A stretch of DNA of 64,000 nt from Halogeometricum sp. S3BR5-2 (GCF_031624635.1 NZ_JAMQOQ010000002.1:868001-932000), one strand, 5' to 3'. Positions 36,734-46,320 are shown, counted from the stretch's first letter. Translations and numbers: made by a program. Notes: generated by a model not told the origin, from the sequence alone.

Positions 36734-37516
36734 CTATATCGCGACTTTCTCTTCGAGTTCGGCCGCGCGGTCCGAGATGCTCTCGACGGCGCGGCGAACG
36801 AGTTCCTCGACGGTGAACGACCCGTCCGTCTCCACGTGGAAGACGAACGCGCCGGGGACGTCGTGGACTTCGACCTCCTTTCCGGGGTACCGCTTCGTGA
36901 GGTCGTTGTCGAACGCCTCGGTGGGGACGAGGTCGCCGTTCTGCGCGCCCTCGTCGGCGGCGTGTTCGGCCGCCTGCTCCTCGATGACGCCGCGCAGGAT
37001 GTTCGGTTCCTGCTCGTCGAACTCGCTGGCGTCGCCGACGACCTCCACGCGGTGGAGATGTCGGTAGCCGACGGCCACGCCGCCTTGATGCTTGGCGTGT
37101 TCCTTCCCGCGCCCGAGGACGGCGTCGGCCTCCAGTTCGAGGCGTTGACCCTCCTTCAGTTCGATGATGGGCACGTTCTGGTCGGCCGGTTGGACGAGTC
37201 CGTCGGACGTCTCGATGTCGCCCGAGTAGGCCGTCGCCGGCCCCTCGACGTCGAGGGCGAGGGTGACGACGTCACCCTCCTCGAAGTCGTCCAGGTCGGT
37301 CGTCAGCGGAACGAGGCCGAGGCGCAGACCGATCATCTCGTCGAACATGACCGAGGAGTTCTCGACGAACCGGACGGTGTCGACGCTGAACGTCGGCACG
37401 TCCGCGATCATCGCCCGGCGGATGCCGTTGGCGACCGCGGGGGTCATCCCGCGGACGAGGAAGCGAGCCTTCCGGTCGTCGCGTTCGATGAACTCGACCT
37501 CGAAATCTTCTGCCAT
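36734..37516 (-). CDS. rpo3: DNA-directed RNA polymerase subunit Rpo3 (RpoD)
   Basis: 260 aa alpha-like assembly subunit. [23 protein letters not shown] at the N-terminus and [12 protein letters not shown] mark the alpha-type dimerisation part. The inserted domain that holds a 3Fe-4S or 4Fe-4S cluster in some archaea has no cysteine here; the whole protein lacks Cys, so it cannot bind such a cluster. Nine bases downstream of rps11. Confidence 0.95.
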   Translation of the reverse strand: MAEDFEVEFIERDDRKARFLVRGMTPAVANGIRRAMIADVPTFSVDTVRFVENSSVMFDEMIGLRLGLVPLTTDLDDFEEGDVVTLALDVEGPATAYSGDIETSDGLVQPADQNVPIIELKEGQRLELEADAVLGRGKEHAKHQGGVAVGYRHLHRVEVVGDASEFDEQEPNILRGVIEEQAAEHAADEGAQNGDLVPTEAFDNDLTKRYPGKEVEVHDVPGAFVFHVETDGSFTVEELVRRAVESISDRAAELEEKVAI

Positions 37517-37525
37517 GGTTGTGGG

Positions 37526-37921
37526 TTAGAGTCGGCTGTTTTTCGGCGCGCGCGTCCCGTCGTGCGGGATGGGCGTGACGTCCTCGATGCGGCCGATTTC
37601 GAGTCCGGCGCGGGCCAGCGCGCGAATCGTCGCCTGCGCACCGGGGCCGGGGCTCTTGTTGAGGTTGCCGCCGGGCCCGCGCACGCGAACGTGCAGGGCG
37701 TCGATGCCGGCCGCTTTGATCTCTTCCGCGACCGTGTCGGCCATCTGCATGGCCGCGTACGGGGACGCCTCGTCGCGGTTCTGCTTCACCACGGCGCCGC
37801 CGGACGACTTGGCGACCGTCTCCGCGCCCGTCTGGTCGGTGACCGTGATGAGGGTGTTGTTGAACGATGCGTACACGTGGGCGATGCCCCACGTCGTGCC
37901 GGTATTCTCGGATTCGCTCAT
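37526..37921 (-). CDS. rps11: Small ribosomal subunit protein uS11
   Basis: 131 aa platform protein. [18 protein letters not shown] at the N-terminus and [28 protein letters not shown] near residue 80, read as two parts, are conserved; the ending [10 protein letters not shown] is typical of archaea. Starts six bases after rps4. Confidence 0.96.
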   Translation of the reverse strand: MSESENTGTTWGIAHVYASFNNTLITVTDQTGAETVAKSSGGAVVKQNRDEASPYAAMQMADTVAEEIKAAGIDALHVRVRGPGGNLNKSPGPGAQATIRALARAGLEIGRIEDVTPIPHDGTRAPKNSRL

Positions 37922-37927
37922 GGGTTG

Positions 37928-38455
37928 TTACTCCTGTCCCTCCGCGCGTTCGGGGTGTAGTTCGTCCGCGAGGGGGCTGCCCTCGTCGAACGCGACGCGG
38001 TCCTCCTCGACGGCTTCGACCTTCTTCGAGGGGCGCGTGACGCGGCCCTCACCGACGACCACGTGGCCGTGGACGATGAACTGCCGCGACTGCTGCGGCG
38101 TGTGACCGATGCCCTTCCGGTAGGCGACGGTCTGCAGGCGGCGTTCGAGGATGTCGGTCACGTCGAGACCGAGCACCTCGCTGATGTCGGCGTCCTCCGA
38201 GAGGATGCCGTAGCGGCGGAGTCGGTCGAGGAACTCCTCGCCGAGTTCCTCGGCGGCCTCCATGTCGCCCTGCGCCTCGCCGATGAGGCGTCGGGCCTCG
38301 CGGCGGTAGTCGCGCAGTTCGGACTGGGCGCGCCAGAGTTCCTCTTTGTTCTTCAGCCCGTAGCGCCCGAGGAGGTCGGCCTCCTGCGCGATACGTTCGC
38401 CTTGGAACGGGTGGTTCGGCGTCTCGTAGAACTTGGTGTTCTTGCCGGTCGCCAT
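37928..38455 (-). CDS. rps4: Small ribosomal subunit protein uS4
   Basis: 175 aa. Begins MATGKNTKFYETPNHPFQGE; the S4 RNA-binding fold is at about 100-165 (VLGLDVTDILERRLQT, ARQFIVHGHVVV-like segment RQFIVHGHVVVGEGRV). The ATG overlaps the last base of rps13. It nucleates 30S assembly with S11 and S13. Confidence 0.96.
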   Translation of the reverse strand: MATGKNTKFYETPNHPFQGERIAQEADLLGRYGLKNKEELWRAQSELRDYRREARRLIGEAQGDMEAAEELGEEFLDRLRRYGILSEDADISEVLGLDVTDILERRLQTVAYRKGIGHTPQQSRQFIVHGHVVVGEGRVTRPSKKVEAVEEDRVAFDEGSPLADELHPERAEGQE

Positions 38456-38976
38456 TATTCGTCACCCTCCTCGGCTTCGGCGGCCTGTTCTTCCTTGATC
38501 GCTTCGACGTTCACGCCGATGGTCCCCTCGGTACGTCCCGTGGACTTCGTGCGCTGTCCGCGCACCTTCTGTCCGCGCTTGTGTCGGACGCCCTTGTAGG
38601 AGCTGATCATCTTCATGCGGTTGATGTCGTGGCGGCGCTTCTCTTCGAGGTCCGAGCCGGTCTTGTGGCTGGTCTCGCCGCTGTAGAAGTCGTCGCGGCG
38701 GTTGATCATCCACTCGGGGGCGTGGTCGGTGAAGTTCTCGACGACGTCGACGACCGAGTCGATTTCGTCTTCGTCGAGAAGCCCGAACGTCGCCGTTCGG
38801 TCCACGCCCGCGGCGTCGGTAACGATGCGCGCCGTGCGCTTGCCGATACCTTTCATGTCGGAGAGACTCCGCTCTACCGACTTCGTGCCGTCCAGGTCGG
38901 TCTGACCGATTCGGACGAAGTATCGGAGGTTTTCCTCCTCCTCGGGAGCGTCGTCTTGTGGTTCTTCTGCACTCAT
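38455..38976 (-). CDS. rps13: Small ribosomal subunit protein uS13
   Basis: 173 aa. After a 15-residue acidic start comes LRYFVRIGQTDLDGTKSVE, the helix-hairpin-helix segment MKGIGKRTARIVT and the basic GVRHKRGQKVRGQRTKS C-terminal stretch. The start at 38976 (MSAEEP) follows tRNA-Ser by 21 bases. First protein gene of the superoperon. Confidence 0.95.
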   Translation of the reverse strand: MSAEEPQDDAPEEEENLRYFVRIGQTDLDGTKSVERSLSDMKGIGKRTARIVTDAAGVDRTATFGLLDEDEIDSVVDVVENFTDHAPEWMINRRDDFYSGETSHKTGSDLEEKRRHDINRMKMISSYKGVRHKRGQKVRGQRTKSTGRTEGTIGVNVEAIKEEQAAEAEEGDE

Positions 38977-38997
38977 GACTGGAAAGTCGGGGCGAGC

Positions 38998-39081
38998 GTT
39001 GCGGCGGGGATTCGAACCCCGGAGGCGATATGCCACAGAGTTAGCAACCCTGCGCCTTGGGCCAGGCTTGGCTACCGCAAC
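38998..39081 (-). tRNA. tRNA-Ser (anticodon GCT)
   Basis: 84 bases: acceptor GTTGCGG/CCGCAAC, anticodon stem CAGGG/CTCTG around loop TTGCTAA (GCT), long variable arm GGCATATCGCC and T arm CGGGG-TTCGAAT-CCCCG. It precedes rps13 on the same strand, the arrangement known in other haloarchaea. Confidence 0.95.
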
Positions 39082-39245
39082 TCGTGCTCTATTACTGTCG
39101 CCCTTTCGGACTCGGGACCGGTGCCCCTACAGCGTATTGCAGTCGGAACAAAACGTGGACCCTACTTAAGCATCACGATAGGGCGGCCGGGTGAGAGCGG
39201 CACACACGCCCCGAAGCGGGCGGTTCCGCCCGAACGCGCCTCCGC

Positions 39246-40106
39246 TCACCGCCACGCGTCGGCGTAGTCGGCGGCGAACGTCGCCACGTCCCGGGGCGGC
39301 CGTCCGAGCACCGCCGACGCGTCGGGTTCGACCCGCCCTGCGAGGCCGAACCGCGCCGTCGCGTAGATACCGAGCATCGCGACGACGAACCCCCAGTCGT
39401 GCCCCCGGCGACGCATCCGACGCGCGAACGCCCGGGCCGACGGGTCGACGTACTCGACGGGCCGCCCCAGGACATCCGAGAGGACGGCCGCCACCTCCTC
39501 GTACGTCACCGCCTCCGGACCGGTGAGGTCGTAGGCGACGTTCGCGTGCCCCGGTTCGGTCAGCGTCGCGGCGGCGACGGCCCCCACGTCGCGGGCGTCG
39601 ACGAGGCTGGTCGCGCCGTCGCCCGCCGGGACGAACAGTTCCCCGCGTTCGCGGACGTCGGGGGCGTGGACCTCCGCGAGGTTCTGCATGAAGTAACTCG
39701 CGCGGAGGAAGGCGTGCGTCGCCCCCGCGCCCGCGTCGGTGTCGTCGGTTTCGAGGTGGCGTTCGACCCGTCGATGCGGGAGCAGGGGGTTCCGCTCGGC
39801 GCCGAGCACCGAGAGGAACGTCACCCGGTCGACACCACACCGGACCGCCGCGTCCGCCGCCGGGAGGAGGCGCCGCGACACCCGCGTCGTTGTCGGCGGC
39901 CGGAGGAGGAACAGCCCTGTCGCGCCGTCGAACGCCCGTCCCCACGTCTCGGGGCGCTCGAAGTCGAACTCGACGGTTTCGGTCCCCGCGGGGACCGACG
40001 CCGCCGAAGGATTCCGAACCGCGGCCCGCACGTCCGCGCCGCGCGCGAGCAGCGACTCCACGGTCGGTTCGCCCACCGTCCCCGTCGCACCGGTGACGAC
40101 TATCAC
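39246..40106 (-). CDS. NmrA-like NAD(P)-binding short-chain dehydrogenase family protein
   Basis: 286 aa starting with GTG at 40106. VVTGATGTVGEPTVESL is the Rossmann Gly motif (TGxxGxxG); the atypical SDR lacks a clear YxxxK triad, and GLFLLRPPT plus FLRASYFMQNLAE near residue 140 fit the NmrA/HSCARG-like group of redox sensors or reductases. Substrate unknown. It sits alone between tRNA-Ser and a divergent thioredoxin gene. Confidence 0.8.
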   Translation of the reverse strand: MIVVTGATGTVGEPTVESLLARGADVRAAVRNPSAASVPAGTETVEFDFERPETWGRAFDGATGLFLLRPPTTTRVSRRLLPAADAAVRCGVDRVTFLSVLGAERNPLLPHRRVERHLETDDTDAGAGATHAFLRASYFMQNLAEVHAPDVRERGELFVPAGDGATSLVDARDVGAVAAATLTEPGHANVAYDLTGPEAVTYEEVAAVLSDVLGRPVEYVDPSARAFARRMRRRGHDWGFVVAMLGIYATARFGLAGRVEPDASAVLGRPPRDVATFAADYADAWR

Positions 40107-40217
40107 GGTGGCGCGTTCGTCGCGGAGCGCAAAGTACGCACGGCCCGTCGTGCGGCCGTGCGCCGACGGCGACACCCCGCCGAAGCGATATAGCCGCGGC
40201 GACCCCACTAACCGGGT

Positions 40218-40580
40218 GTGAGTGCAGAGTCACCCGCGACCGACGCCCCGAACAGACCGATCACCGTCGAATCCGAGGCCGAACTCGACGAACTCGTCGC
40301 CGCGAACGGCCTCGTCCTCGTCGACTTCTACACGAAGGGCTGCACGCTGTGTCAGAGCATCGAGCCCGTCCTCGGCAACGTCGCACGCGCGCACGAGGAG
40401 TTAACTGTCGCCCTCTGCAACCCCCGAAACGATATCGGCCTCGTCGACCGCTTCGGCATCAGGAGCGTCCCCACTCTCATTCTGTTCGAGGACGGCGAGC
40501 GGGTGGGAACGCTGGCGGAGGGGTTCCAGGGCGGCGCGGCCATCGACGAGTTCGTCGCCGAATCGCGGTCGAACGACTAG
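40218..40580 (+). CDS. Thioredoxin-fold protein with CTLC site
   Basis: 120 aa with a GTG start. The fold is complete: LVLVDFYTKGCTLCQSIEP carries the CxxC pair (CTLC rather than CGPC) and RFGIRSVPTLILFEDG the cis-Pro loop. The non-standard dipeptide predicts a different redox potential from classical thioredoxin. The stop codon shares the palindrome CTAG with the stop of the convergent Usp gene. Confidence 0.85.
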   Translation: MSAESPATDAPNRPITVESEAELDELVAANGLVLVDFYTKGCTLCQSIEPVLGNVARAHEELTVALCNPRNDIGLVDRFGIRSVPTLILFEDGERVGTLAEGFQGGAAIDEFVAESRSND

Positions 40581-41476
40581 TTCACCTCCGAGTCGCGGAC
40601 GACCAGCACCGGCACCTCGCTCCGGCGGACGACGCGCCGAGCGACGCTCCCGAGGGGGACGGCGTCGAGTCCGCGGCGCCTCCGCCCGCCGACTGCGACG
40701 AGGTCGAAGCCCCCCTCCGAGTCGAGGACGCGCGCCGCCGGGACGCCCGTCTCGACGACGGCGTCGACGGCGACGCCTCGTTCCGCCGCGTCGACGGCGA
40801 CGGCCCGGACCGTCTCGCGGGCCGCGGATTCGAGCGACGCTCGAAGCGCCGAGGGCCGAGCGAACCGCTCGTCGACGACCGACAGCGCCGTCACTTCGGC
40901 GCCGTACGCGGCCGCCAGCGACACCGCCGCGTCCGCGGCGCGGTCCGCGCCCCCCTCGCCGTCGACGGCGAGGAGGAGGCGGCGGTAGTCGGGCGTCGGG
41001 TCCGGTCGCTCCCCGGTCGCCGGCACCACCAGCACCGCGGCGTCGACGGCGTCCACGACGGCCTCCGCGACGCTTCCGAGGAGGAAGCGGCCGACTCCGG
41101 TGCGGCCGCGCGTGCCGACGACGACGACGTCGGCCTCCACGTCGGCGGCGAATTCCGCGACGACGGCCGCCGGTCGCCCCTCCTCGACGGCGGTCAGGGC
41201 GTGGACGCCCGCCGCCGTCGCCCGCCGCGCCGCGGTGGCGGTGGCCTCCTCGCCCTCGACGGCGGCGCGCGTTCGCTCCCGCCGACGCATCCGCTCGGTC
41301 GAGAACGAGTCGGCGTGTCTGTCGTCGACGACGGAGAGAACGTGCAGCGTCGCGTCCGTCCGCGCGGCGAGTTCGACGGCGTGCGCGGCGGCCGCCTCGG
41401 CGCCGGCGCTCCCGTCGGTGGCGAGGAGGACGCGGGAGACGGAGAAGGGGTCGGGAGAGTCGGAGGGGGGTGTCAT
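40577..41476 (-). CDS. Tandem universal stress protein (UspA domain x2)
   Basis: 299 aa: two UspA domains of about 145 residues. The first ends with GTRGRTGVGRFLLGS, the ATP-binding pattern G-2X-G-9X-G-S; the second has VAVGGRRRRGLDAVPLGS, a close variant. Each starts with an RVLLATDGS or RLLLAVDGE strand. Haloarchaea carry many Usp proteins; the specific stress is not known. Confidence 0.9.
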   Translation of the reverse strand: MTPPSDSPDPFSVSRVLLATDGSAGAEAAAAHAVELAARTDATLHVLSVVDDRHADSFSTERMRRRERTRAAVEGEEATATAARRATAAGVHALTAVEEGRPAAVVAEFAADVEADVVVVGTRGRTGVGRFLLGSVAEAVVDAVDAAVLVVPATGERPDPTPDYRRLLLAVDGEGGADRAADAAVSLAAAYGAEVTALSVVDERFARPSALRASLESAARETVRAVAVDAAERGVAVDAVVETGVPAARVLDSEGGFDLVAVGGRRRRGLDAVPLGSVARRVVRRSEVPVLVVRDSEVN

Positions 41477-41541
41477 GCGGCTGATACGCCGCGAGGGGAG
41501 ATATACTGTCGGTCGATCCGGAAACGAGTGAGACGACCCGT

Positions 41542-42549
41542 TCAGGCGCCGATGTACTTCTCGTTGACGACCCACTGGTCGTCGTCGTCCTGCACGAGGT
41601 ACTCGCCGTAGTAGGGAACGCGGTTCTCGACCGTCTCCCGGTACGTCTCGCGAATCTCCTCCCGGGTCATCTCGCCCATCGAGCGCAGGTCGTCGTTGCG
41701 GTTGAGACAGCCCTTGAGGTAGCCCTCGTGGGTGACGCGGACGCGGTGGCAGTTCGCGCAGAACTCCTCGTTCTCGACGGGGTCGACGATTTCGACCATC
41801 CCGGCGCCGTCGCCGTCCGCATTTGTGCTCCCGTCCGAGTCGGGGTCCGTGCTGCTGACCCAGTAGCGCTTGCGGTCGTGCATCTCGCGGTGTTCGACCC
41901 GGTCGGCGATGTCCGCGAGCCAATCGTGGACGCGCTGGATATCGATGTTCCACTCGGGGCGACCGGTCAGTTCGGGCATGTACTCGATGAGCTGGAGCTG
42001 AAGCCCCTCGTTCTCCGCGACGTAGTCGACCATCTCGTCGACGTAGCCCGCGGTGTGCTCGAAGACGACCATGTTGAGTTTCACCGGCGAGAGGCCGGCG
42101 TCGACGGCGGCCCGCACGCCCTCCATCACCTGGTCGTACGCGCCGGACTGGGTTATCTCGGCGAACTCCTCGGGGTCGAGGGCGTCCTGCGAGACGTTCA
42201 CCCGCGAGAGGCCCGCGGCCTTCAGGTCCTCGGCGCGGCCGGGGAGGAACGTTCCGTTCGTCGTCAGCGACGTCTCCATCGACTCGGGCGTGCGTTCGAG
42301 TATCTCCTCTAAGTCCTGCCGGAGCATCGGCTCCCCTCCCGTGAATTTCACCTTCTCGACGCCGAACTCCTCGGCGACTTCGAGGAAGCGGACGACGTCG
42401 TCGGCCGACATCTCGTCGTCGTCGGGGTCCATCGGGCCGCGCGTGTCGCCCAACCCCTCGTTGTGGCAGTAGACGCAGTCGAAGTTACACCGGTCGGTGA
42501 GAGAGACGCGGACGCCGGTCACCTCGCGTCCGAAATCGTCCTCGAGCAT
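41542..42549 (-). CDS. moaA: GTP 3',8-cyclase MoaA (molybdenum cofactor)
   Basis: 335 aa radical SAM enzyme for the first step of molybdopterin synthesis. The SAM cluster motif CNFDCVYC (C-x3-C-x2-C) lies near residue 21, GGEPMLRQD near 71, and the second cluster ligands in [19 protein letters not shown] near 270. Start at 42549 gives the family-like [20 protein letters not shown]. The chain ends KYIGA and lacks the terminal Gly-Gly seen in bacterial MoaA. Confidence 0.92.
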   Translation of the reverse strand: MLEDDFGREVTGVRVSLTDRCNFDCVYCHNEGLGDTRGPMDPDDDEMSADDVVRFLEVAEEFGVEKVKFTGGEPMLRQDLEEILERTPESMETSLTTNGTFLPGRAEDLKAAGLSRVNVSQDALDPEEFAEITQSGAYDQVMEGVRAAVDAGLSPVKLNMVVFEHTAGYVDEMVDYVAENEGLQLQLIEYMPELTGRPEWNIDIQRVHDWLADIADRVEHREMHDRKRYWVSSTDPDSDGSTNADGDGAGMVEIVDPVENEEFCANCHRVRVTHEGYLKGCLNRNDDLRSMGEMTREEIRETYRETVENRVPYYGEYLVQDDDDQWVVNEKYIGA

Positions 42550-42718
42550 GTCTCGAAACTGGGAGCGAACGCTGATAAATTCGCGGCCCGCCGAACTCGA
42601 ATAGTAACGACGAGCGGTTACGCGAGCGGGCTCACGTGTCGACGCCGAGTTACGGCCGTCGGCTCCGCGACGGGCCCCTTCAAAACCCTTATTCGGCGCA
42701 CGGACCCATTCTCGCGGC

Positions 42719-43765
42719 ATGAACGACGAAGCGGTACGCGACCGCCTCCGAGCGGTCGAAGACCCGGACCTCGGCGACGACATCGTCTCGCTCGGCCTCG
42801 TCAACGCCGTCGAGGTGGACGACGACGCGGGCGTGGTCCGCATCTCCGTCGCCCTCGGCGCGCCGTACTCGCCGCACGAGACGGACGTCGCCGCGGAAAT
42901 CAGAGCGCAGTTCGCGGACACCGACTACGAGGTGGACCTCTCGGCGTCGATTCCGGGCGGCCTCTCGGCCGACGAGGACGTCCTGCCCGGCGTGAAGAAC
43001 GTCATCGCCGTCGCCTCGGGGAAGGGCGGCGTCGGCAAGTCCACCGTCGCGGTGAACCTCGCGGCGGGCCTCTCGAAACTCGGCGCGCGCGTCGGCCTGT
43101 TCGACGCCGACGTGTACGGGCCGAACGTTCCGCGCATGGTCTCCGCCGACGAGGCGCCGCAGGCGACGGGCGAACAGCAGATCGTTCCGCCCGAGAGGTA
43201 CGGGGTGAAACTGATGTCGATGGCGTTCCTCGTCGGCGAGGACGACCCGGTCATCTGGCGCGGCCCGATGGTCCACAAACTGCTGACCCAGTTGGTCGAG
43301 GACGTGCAGTGGGGCGAACTCGACTACATGATTCTGGACCTCCCGCCCGGCACCGGAGACACGCAACTGACCGTCCTCCAGACGCTCCCCCTCACGGGCG
43401 CGGTCATCGTGACGACGCCGCAGGACGTGGCCATCGACGACGCCCGGAAGGGCCTCCAGATGTTCGGCAAGCACGACACGAACGTGCTCGGCATCGTCGA
43501 GAACATGTCGTCGTTCCGGTGTCCCGACTGCGGGTCCTCCCACGACATCTTCGGGACGGGCGGCGGCGAGGCGTTCGCCGCGGAGAACGACCTGCCGTTC
43601 CTCGGCGGGATTCCGCTCGACCCCGCCGTACGGACGGGCGGCGACGGCGGCCGGCCGGTCGTCTTAGAGGAGGACAGCGAGACGGCCGACGCCTTCCGCC
43701 GACTGACAGAGAACGTCGCGGACATGGCGGGCGTCGTCCGGCGGCGAGAGGCCTCGGGGCGATGA
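42719..43765 (+). CDS. mrp: Mrp/NBP35-type iron-sulfur carrier ATPase
   Basis: 348 aa. A MIP18/DUF59 domain (residues 1-85) precedes the P-loop ATPase: deviant Walker [12 protein letters not shown] near 102, [25 protein letters not shown] and [12 protein letters not shown], whose two Cys bind a bridging Fe-S cluster between subunits. It moves Fe-S clusters to apo-enzymes; MoaA next door is an Fe-S protein. Overlaps the next gene by four bases (ATGA). Confidence 0.93.
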   Translation: MNDEAVRDRLRAVEDPDLGDDIVSLGLVNAVEVDDDAGVVRISVALGAPYSPHETDVAAEIRAQFADTDYEVDLSASIPGGLSADEDVLPGVKNVIAVASGKGGVGKSTVAVNLAAGLSKLGARVGLFDADVYGPNVPRMVSADEAPQATGEQQIVPPERYGVKLMSMAFLVGEDDPVIWRGPMVHKLLTQLVEDVQWGELDYMILDLPPGTGDTQLTVLQTLPLTGAVIVTTPQDVAIDDARKGLQMFGKHDTNVLGIVENMSSFRCPDCGSSHDIFGTGGGEAFAAENDLPFLGGIPLDPAVRTGGDGGRPVVLEEDSETADAFRRLTENVADMAGVVRRREASGR

Positions 43766-44091
43766 GCGAGGGGGGAACGACCGACCGACCGGCGTCCGAA
43801 GTGCGGACCGACGGCGGCGCGCCCGAGGAGTCGGACGCCGACGACCCCGACTGGGAGATGGCCCCCGACTCCGAGGCCGAGTTCGAACCGGACGCCGACC
43901 GCCGGGAACTGCTTCGCGAGGTGGCCGAGGAGGTGTACGGCGACTCCTCGGAGAGCCGACAGCTCTCGGCCGTCCTCTACCGCGTGAGCGACCTGTACGA
44001 CCCCGACGAGGACACCTCCCCCGAGGAGATATATCTGAACGTCCGGCACATCATGGACATCAAGGAGCAGGGCGGCCTGCGAACCGAGTAA
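43762..44091 (+). CDS. Haloarchaeal conserved hypothetical downstream of mrp
   Basis: 109 aa: a disordered acidic first half, then a helical second half, ELLREVAEEVYGDSSESRQLSAV and EEIYLNVRHIMDIKEQGG (as two segments), which looks like the conserved part. No named family. Its ATGA overlap with mrp predicts joint translation and perhaps a helper role in Fe-S delivery (inference). Confidence 0.75.
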   Translation: MSEGGTTDRPASEVRTDGGAPEESDADDPDWEMAPDSEAEFEPDADRRELLREVAEEVYGDSSESRQLSAVLYRVSDLYDPDEDTSPEEIYLNVRHIMDIKEQGGLRTE

Positions 44092-44300
44092 TCGCTTCAC
44101 TTCCGCTTTCGGCGTGACGGCCGTTTCTCACACTTCGGCCTCGAACCCGCCGCACGTCGCGTCTGTCCCGACGTTCACTTTCACCGTGCACTCCACTCGT
44201 CGGCCGTCGTCTCTCGTCGGCCGTTCGCGAACCCGGCGCGACGGACGGCGTCGACGGACCGAGAGCGACCACTTTTCACCGTCGCGGCCGAGGGGCGAAC

Positions 44301-44933
44301 GTGGACGCCGAACAACACACCCTCGAGAACCCGTTCAACATGGACCCCGACTGCGAGAACTGTCCGGGCCTCTGCGACGTCCGCGAGAACGTCGCGCACG
44401 GGTACGGGGACGTGGGCGGGGAGTTCCTGTTCATCGGGGAGCGACCCAGCGAGGGCGCCGACCGGAACGGGATTCCGTTCACCGGCGAGTCGGACGAGCG
44501 ACTCCAGCGCATCCTCGGCGACCTCGGCTTCTCGCGGTCGCCGCCGGACAGCGACCGGCCGGACCTCCAGAACGCCTTTCTCACCTACCTCACGCGCTGC
44601 CGGCACCCCGACCGGCGGCCGACCGACGAGGAGGTGCTCACCTGCGAACCCTATCTCAACGCCGAGGTGCGGATGATAAACCCCGAGATAATCGTCCCCG
44701 TCGGTCAGCGGCCCCTAGAGGAGTTGGCCATCGACTACACGACGCGCGCGCCGGACAGTTTCGACGTCGAAGCCGAGCACGCGACGACGATTCGCGGGCG
44801 CGGCTTCGAACTCGTCCCGATGCTGTCGCTGGACGAACAGACCGACGAGGACACCGAGGCGTTCGTCGACCACGTCCTCGAATCGGTGTTCTCGCGGGAC
44901 TATCGGCAGACGAAGGGGCGGCGGAGTCGCTGA
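44301..44933 (+). CDS. Uracil-DNA glycosylase superfamily protein (Fe-S type)
   Basis: 210 aa. GERPSEGADRNGIPFTGESDERL corresponds to motif A of family 4/5 uracil-DNA glycosylases (read in two pieces GERPSEGADRNG and IPFTGES). CENCPGLC near residue 18, with CRHP and CEPYL further on, could supply the four cysteines of their 4Fe-4S cluster. It would remove uracil from DNA. GTG start at 44301; the ATG at 44340 would cut off 13 residues. Confidence 0.75.
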   Translation: MDAEQHTLENPFNMDPDCENCPGLCDVRENVAHGYGDVGGEFLFIGERPSEGADRNGIPFTGESDERLQRILGDLGFSRSPPDSDRPDLQNAFLTYLTRCRHPDRRPTDEEVLTCEPYLNAEVRMINPEIIVPVGQRPLEELAIDYTTRAPDSFDVEAEHATTIRGRGFELVPMLSLDEQTDEDTEAFVDHVLESVFSRDYRQTKGRRSR

Positions 44934-44966
44934 GGCGGGCGGCGAGCGACGGTTCGGTTTCGAAGC

Positions 44967-45236
44967 TCAGGTCCGCCAGTACGGCGTCGCCGTCTTCCTC
45001 GCTCGCCGCGCGCCGTACAGCACCGCTCCGGCGACGGCGACGAGGAGCGACGCGCCGACGAGGAGCGACCACGCCTCCGCGGCGAACAGCCAGTACAGGC
45101 CGGCGGCGACGCCGAGGAGGACCACGAGGGCGGCGCCGAGAGACGAGAGCGCGCGCGTGAGTCCCGAGGCGGCCGGTCCGTCCGTCGGCGGTCCGTCTCT
45201 CGGTCGGACGTTGTCGGTCCGATGGTTCGGGGGCAC
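44967..45236 (-). CDS. Small two-helix membrane protein
   Basis: About 89 aa from GTG 45236: a polar N-terminal 30 residues, then two hydrophobic helices (ALVVLLGVAAGLYWLFA and LLVGASLLVAVAGAVLYG) and a short basic tail. Start uncertain because upstream sequence is open. Divergent from the CofC/DUF2064-like gene. Confidence 0.6.
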   Translation of the reverse strand: MPPNHRTDNVRPRDGPPTDGPAASGLTRALSSLGAALVVLLGVAAGLYWLFAAEAWSLLVGASLLVAVAGAVLYGARRARKTATPYWRT

Positions 45237-45308
45237 ACCCTCCCTTGGGTCGGGGGACACTTGAACCGAAACGGCGAGTTGAAGGGTCGCCCTCTCCGAG
45301 GGTGGGAC

Positions 45309-46070
45309 ATGACCGTCGTCGTTCTCCTGGCCGACCCGCCGCGCCCCGGACTCGCGCTCTCCGAACTCGCCGCGACGAGTCCGCTGTCGGAGGCGGAGGC
45401 CGCGGACCTGCACGCCGCGATGCTGAAGGACGCGATGGTCGCCGTCTCGCGTTCCGGCGGCGACCTACTCGTGAACTACCCCGCCGAGGAGCACCTCCCG
45501 GAAGCCCACCGGAAAGAGGAGGGAACGGCGGAGGCCGAGATGCGCGCCCTCGCCGTCGACGCCCTGGAGGACCCCGACGAAGTCCGCTTCGAGGTGCAGG
45601 TCGGGTCGTCGTTCGACGCGCGCGCGGGGAACACGATACAGCACCTCCTCCGCGACGAGGACGTCGCCTCGGCGGCCCTCCTCCGCGGCGACGCCCCGTT
45701 CTTCACCCGCGCGAAGTTGGACACCGTGTCGACGAAACTCCGGACGAGCGACGTCGTCATCGGTCCGTCCAGCGGCGGGCGGTGCTACGTCGCCGGCTTC
45801 TGCGAATCCGTCGACTTCGCGGGGGCCTTCGAGGCGCCGGAACTGCAGACCGTCACCGACCGAGCGACGGACGCCGGACACGGCGTGGCGTTCGCGGAGT
45901 TCCAACCGACCGTCCGGACGGGCGCGGACCTGCTGACGCTCGTGCCGATGATTCGGGCGCGCTGGCGGGCGAGCAGTATCGTCCCCGGTCACACGGCCGA
46001 GTTCGTCGTCGAGGAGGGCCTCCGGGTCGTCGACGACGGGGGCGACCCGACGCTGGTCCGCGAGGACTGA
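45309..46070 (+). CDS. DUF2064/CofC-like nucleotidyl- or glycosyltransferase
   Basis: 253 aa. The start MTVVVLLADPPRPGLALSELA and later GDAPFFTRAKLD and VVIGPSSGGRCYVAGF follow the GT-A-type pattern of DUF2064 proteins, relatives of CofC (2-phospholactate guanylyltransferase of F420 synthesis). The usual LGTDSP-like metal loop is replaced by RGDAPF. The reaction is not predictable. The ATG at 45309 begins the fold; upstream in-frame codons look like leader sequence. Confidence 0.7.
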   Translation: MTVVVLLADPPRPGLALSELAATSPLSEAEAADLHAAMLKDAMVAVSRSGGDLLVNYPAEEHLPEAHRKEEGTAEAEMRALAVDALEDPDEVRFEVQVGSSFDARAGNTIQHLLRDEDVASAALLRGDAPFFTRAKLDTVSTKLRTSDVVIGPSSGGRCYVAGFCESVDFAGAFEAPELQTVTDRATDAGHGVAFAEFQPTVRTGADLLTLVPMIRARWRASSIVPGHTAEFVVEEGLRVVDDGGDPTLVRED

Positions 46071-46111
46071 CCGACAGGCCTTAGAACGACCCCCGAGAAG
46101 CACGGTCCGTT

Positions 46112-46193
46112 GGTGGGATGGCAGAGTGGACTATTGCGCCGGTCTTGAAAACCGGTGGCCTTCGGCCTCCTGGGTTCAAATCCCAGTCCCACC
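46112..46193 (+). tRNA. tRNA-Ser (anticodon TGA)
   Basis: 82 bases: acceptor GGTGGGA/TCCCACC, D arm, anticodon stem CCGGT/ACCGG around loop CTTGAAA (TGA), variable arm GGCCTTCGGCC, T arm CTGGG-TTCAAAT-CCCAG. Its 3' end is copied twice just downstream (see repeats). Confidence 0.95.
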
Positions 46194-46241
46194 GCATTCT
46201 GACGCGAGCACATCAGCGAGCACCGCGTAGCGTGTGCTCGC
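46174..46241 (+). repeat. 68-bp direct repeat, copy 1 (tRNA-Ser 3' end plus downstream hairpin)
   Basis: Begins at the T-loop GTTCAAATCCCAG of tRNA-Ser and runs through a hairpin (GCGAGCAC ... GTGCTCGC). Identical to 46454-46521. Copies of a tRNA 3' end are the usual footprint of integration by a tyrosine recombinase at attB. Confidence 0.9.
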
Positions 46242-46320
46242 TCTCCCCGTGAGCGTCGAATCGAATACGCTGGCGATTTGAATCAGGGAGCGACGTGAAC
46301 GGAGTGAACGAGCGACCGTG

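Noticed and set aside
44092-44300. Small gene between the mrp operon and the UDG gene
   Set aside because: No frame has haloarchaeal composition or a plausible start with promoter; it appears to be plain intergenic sequence.
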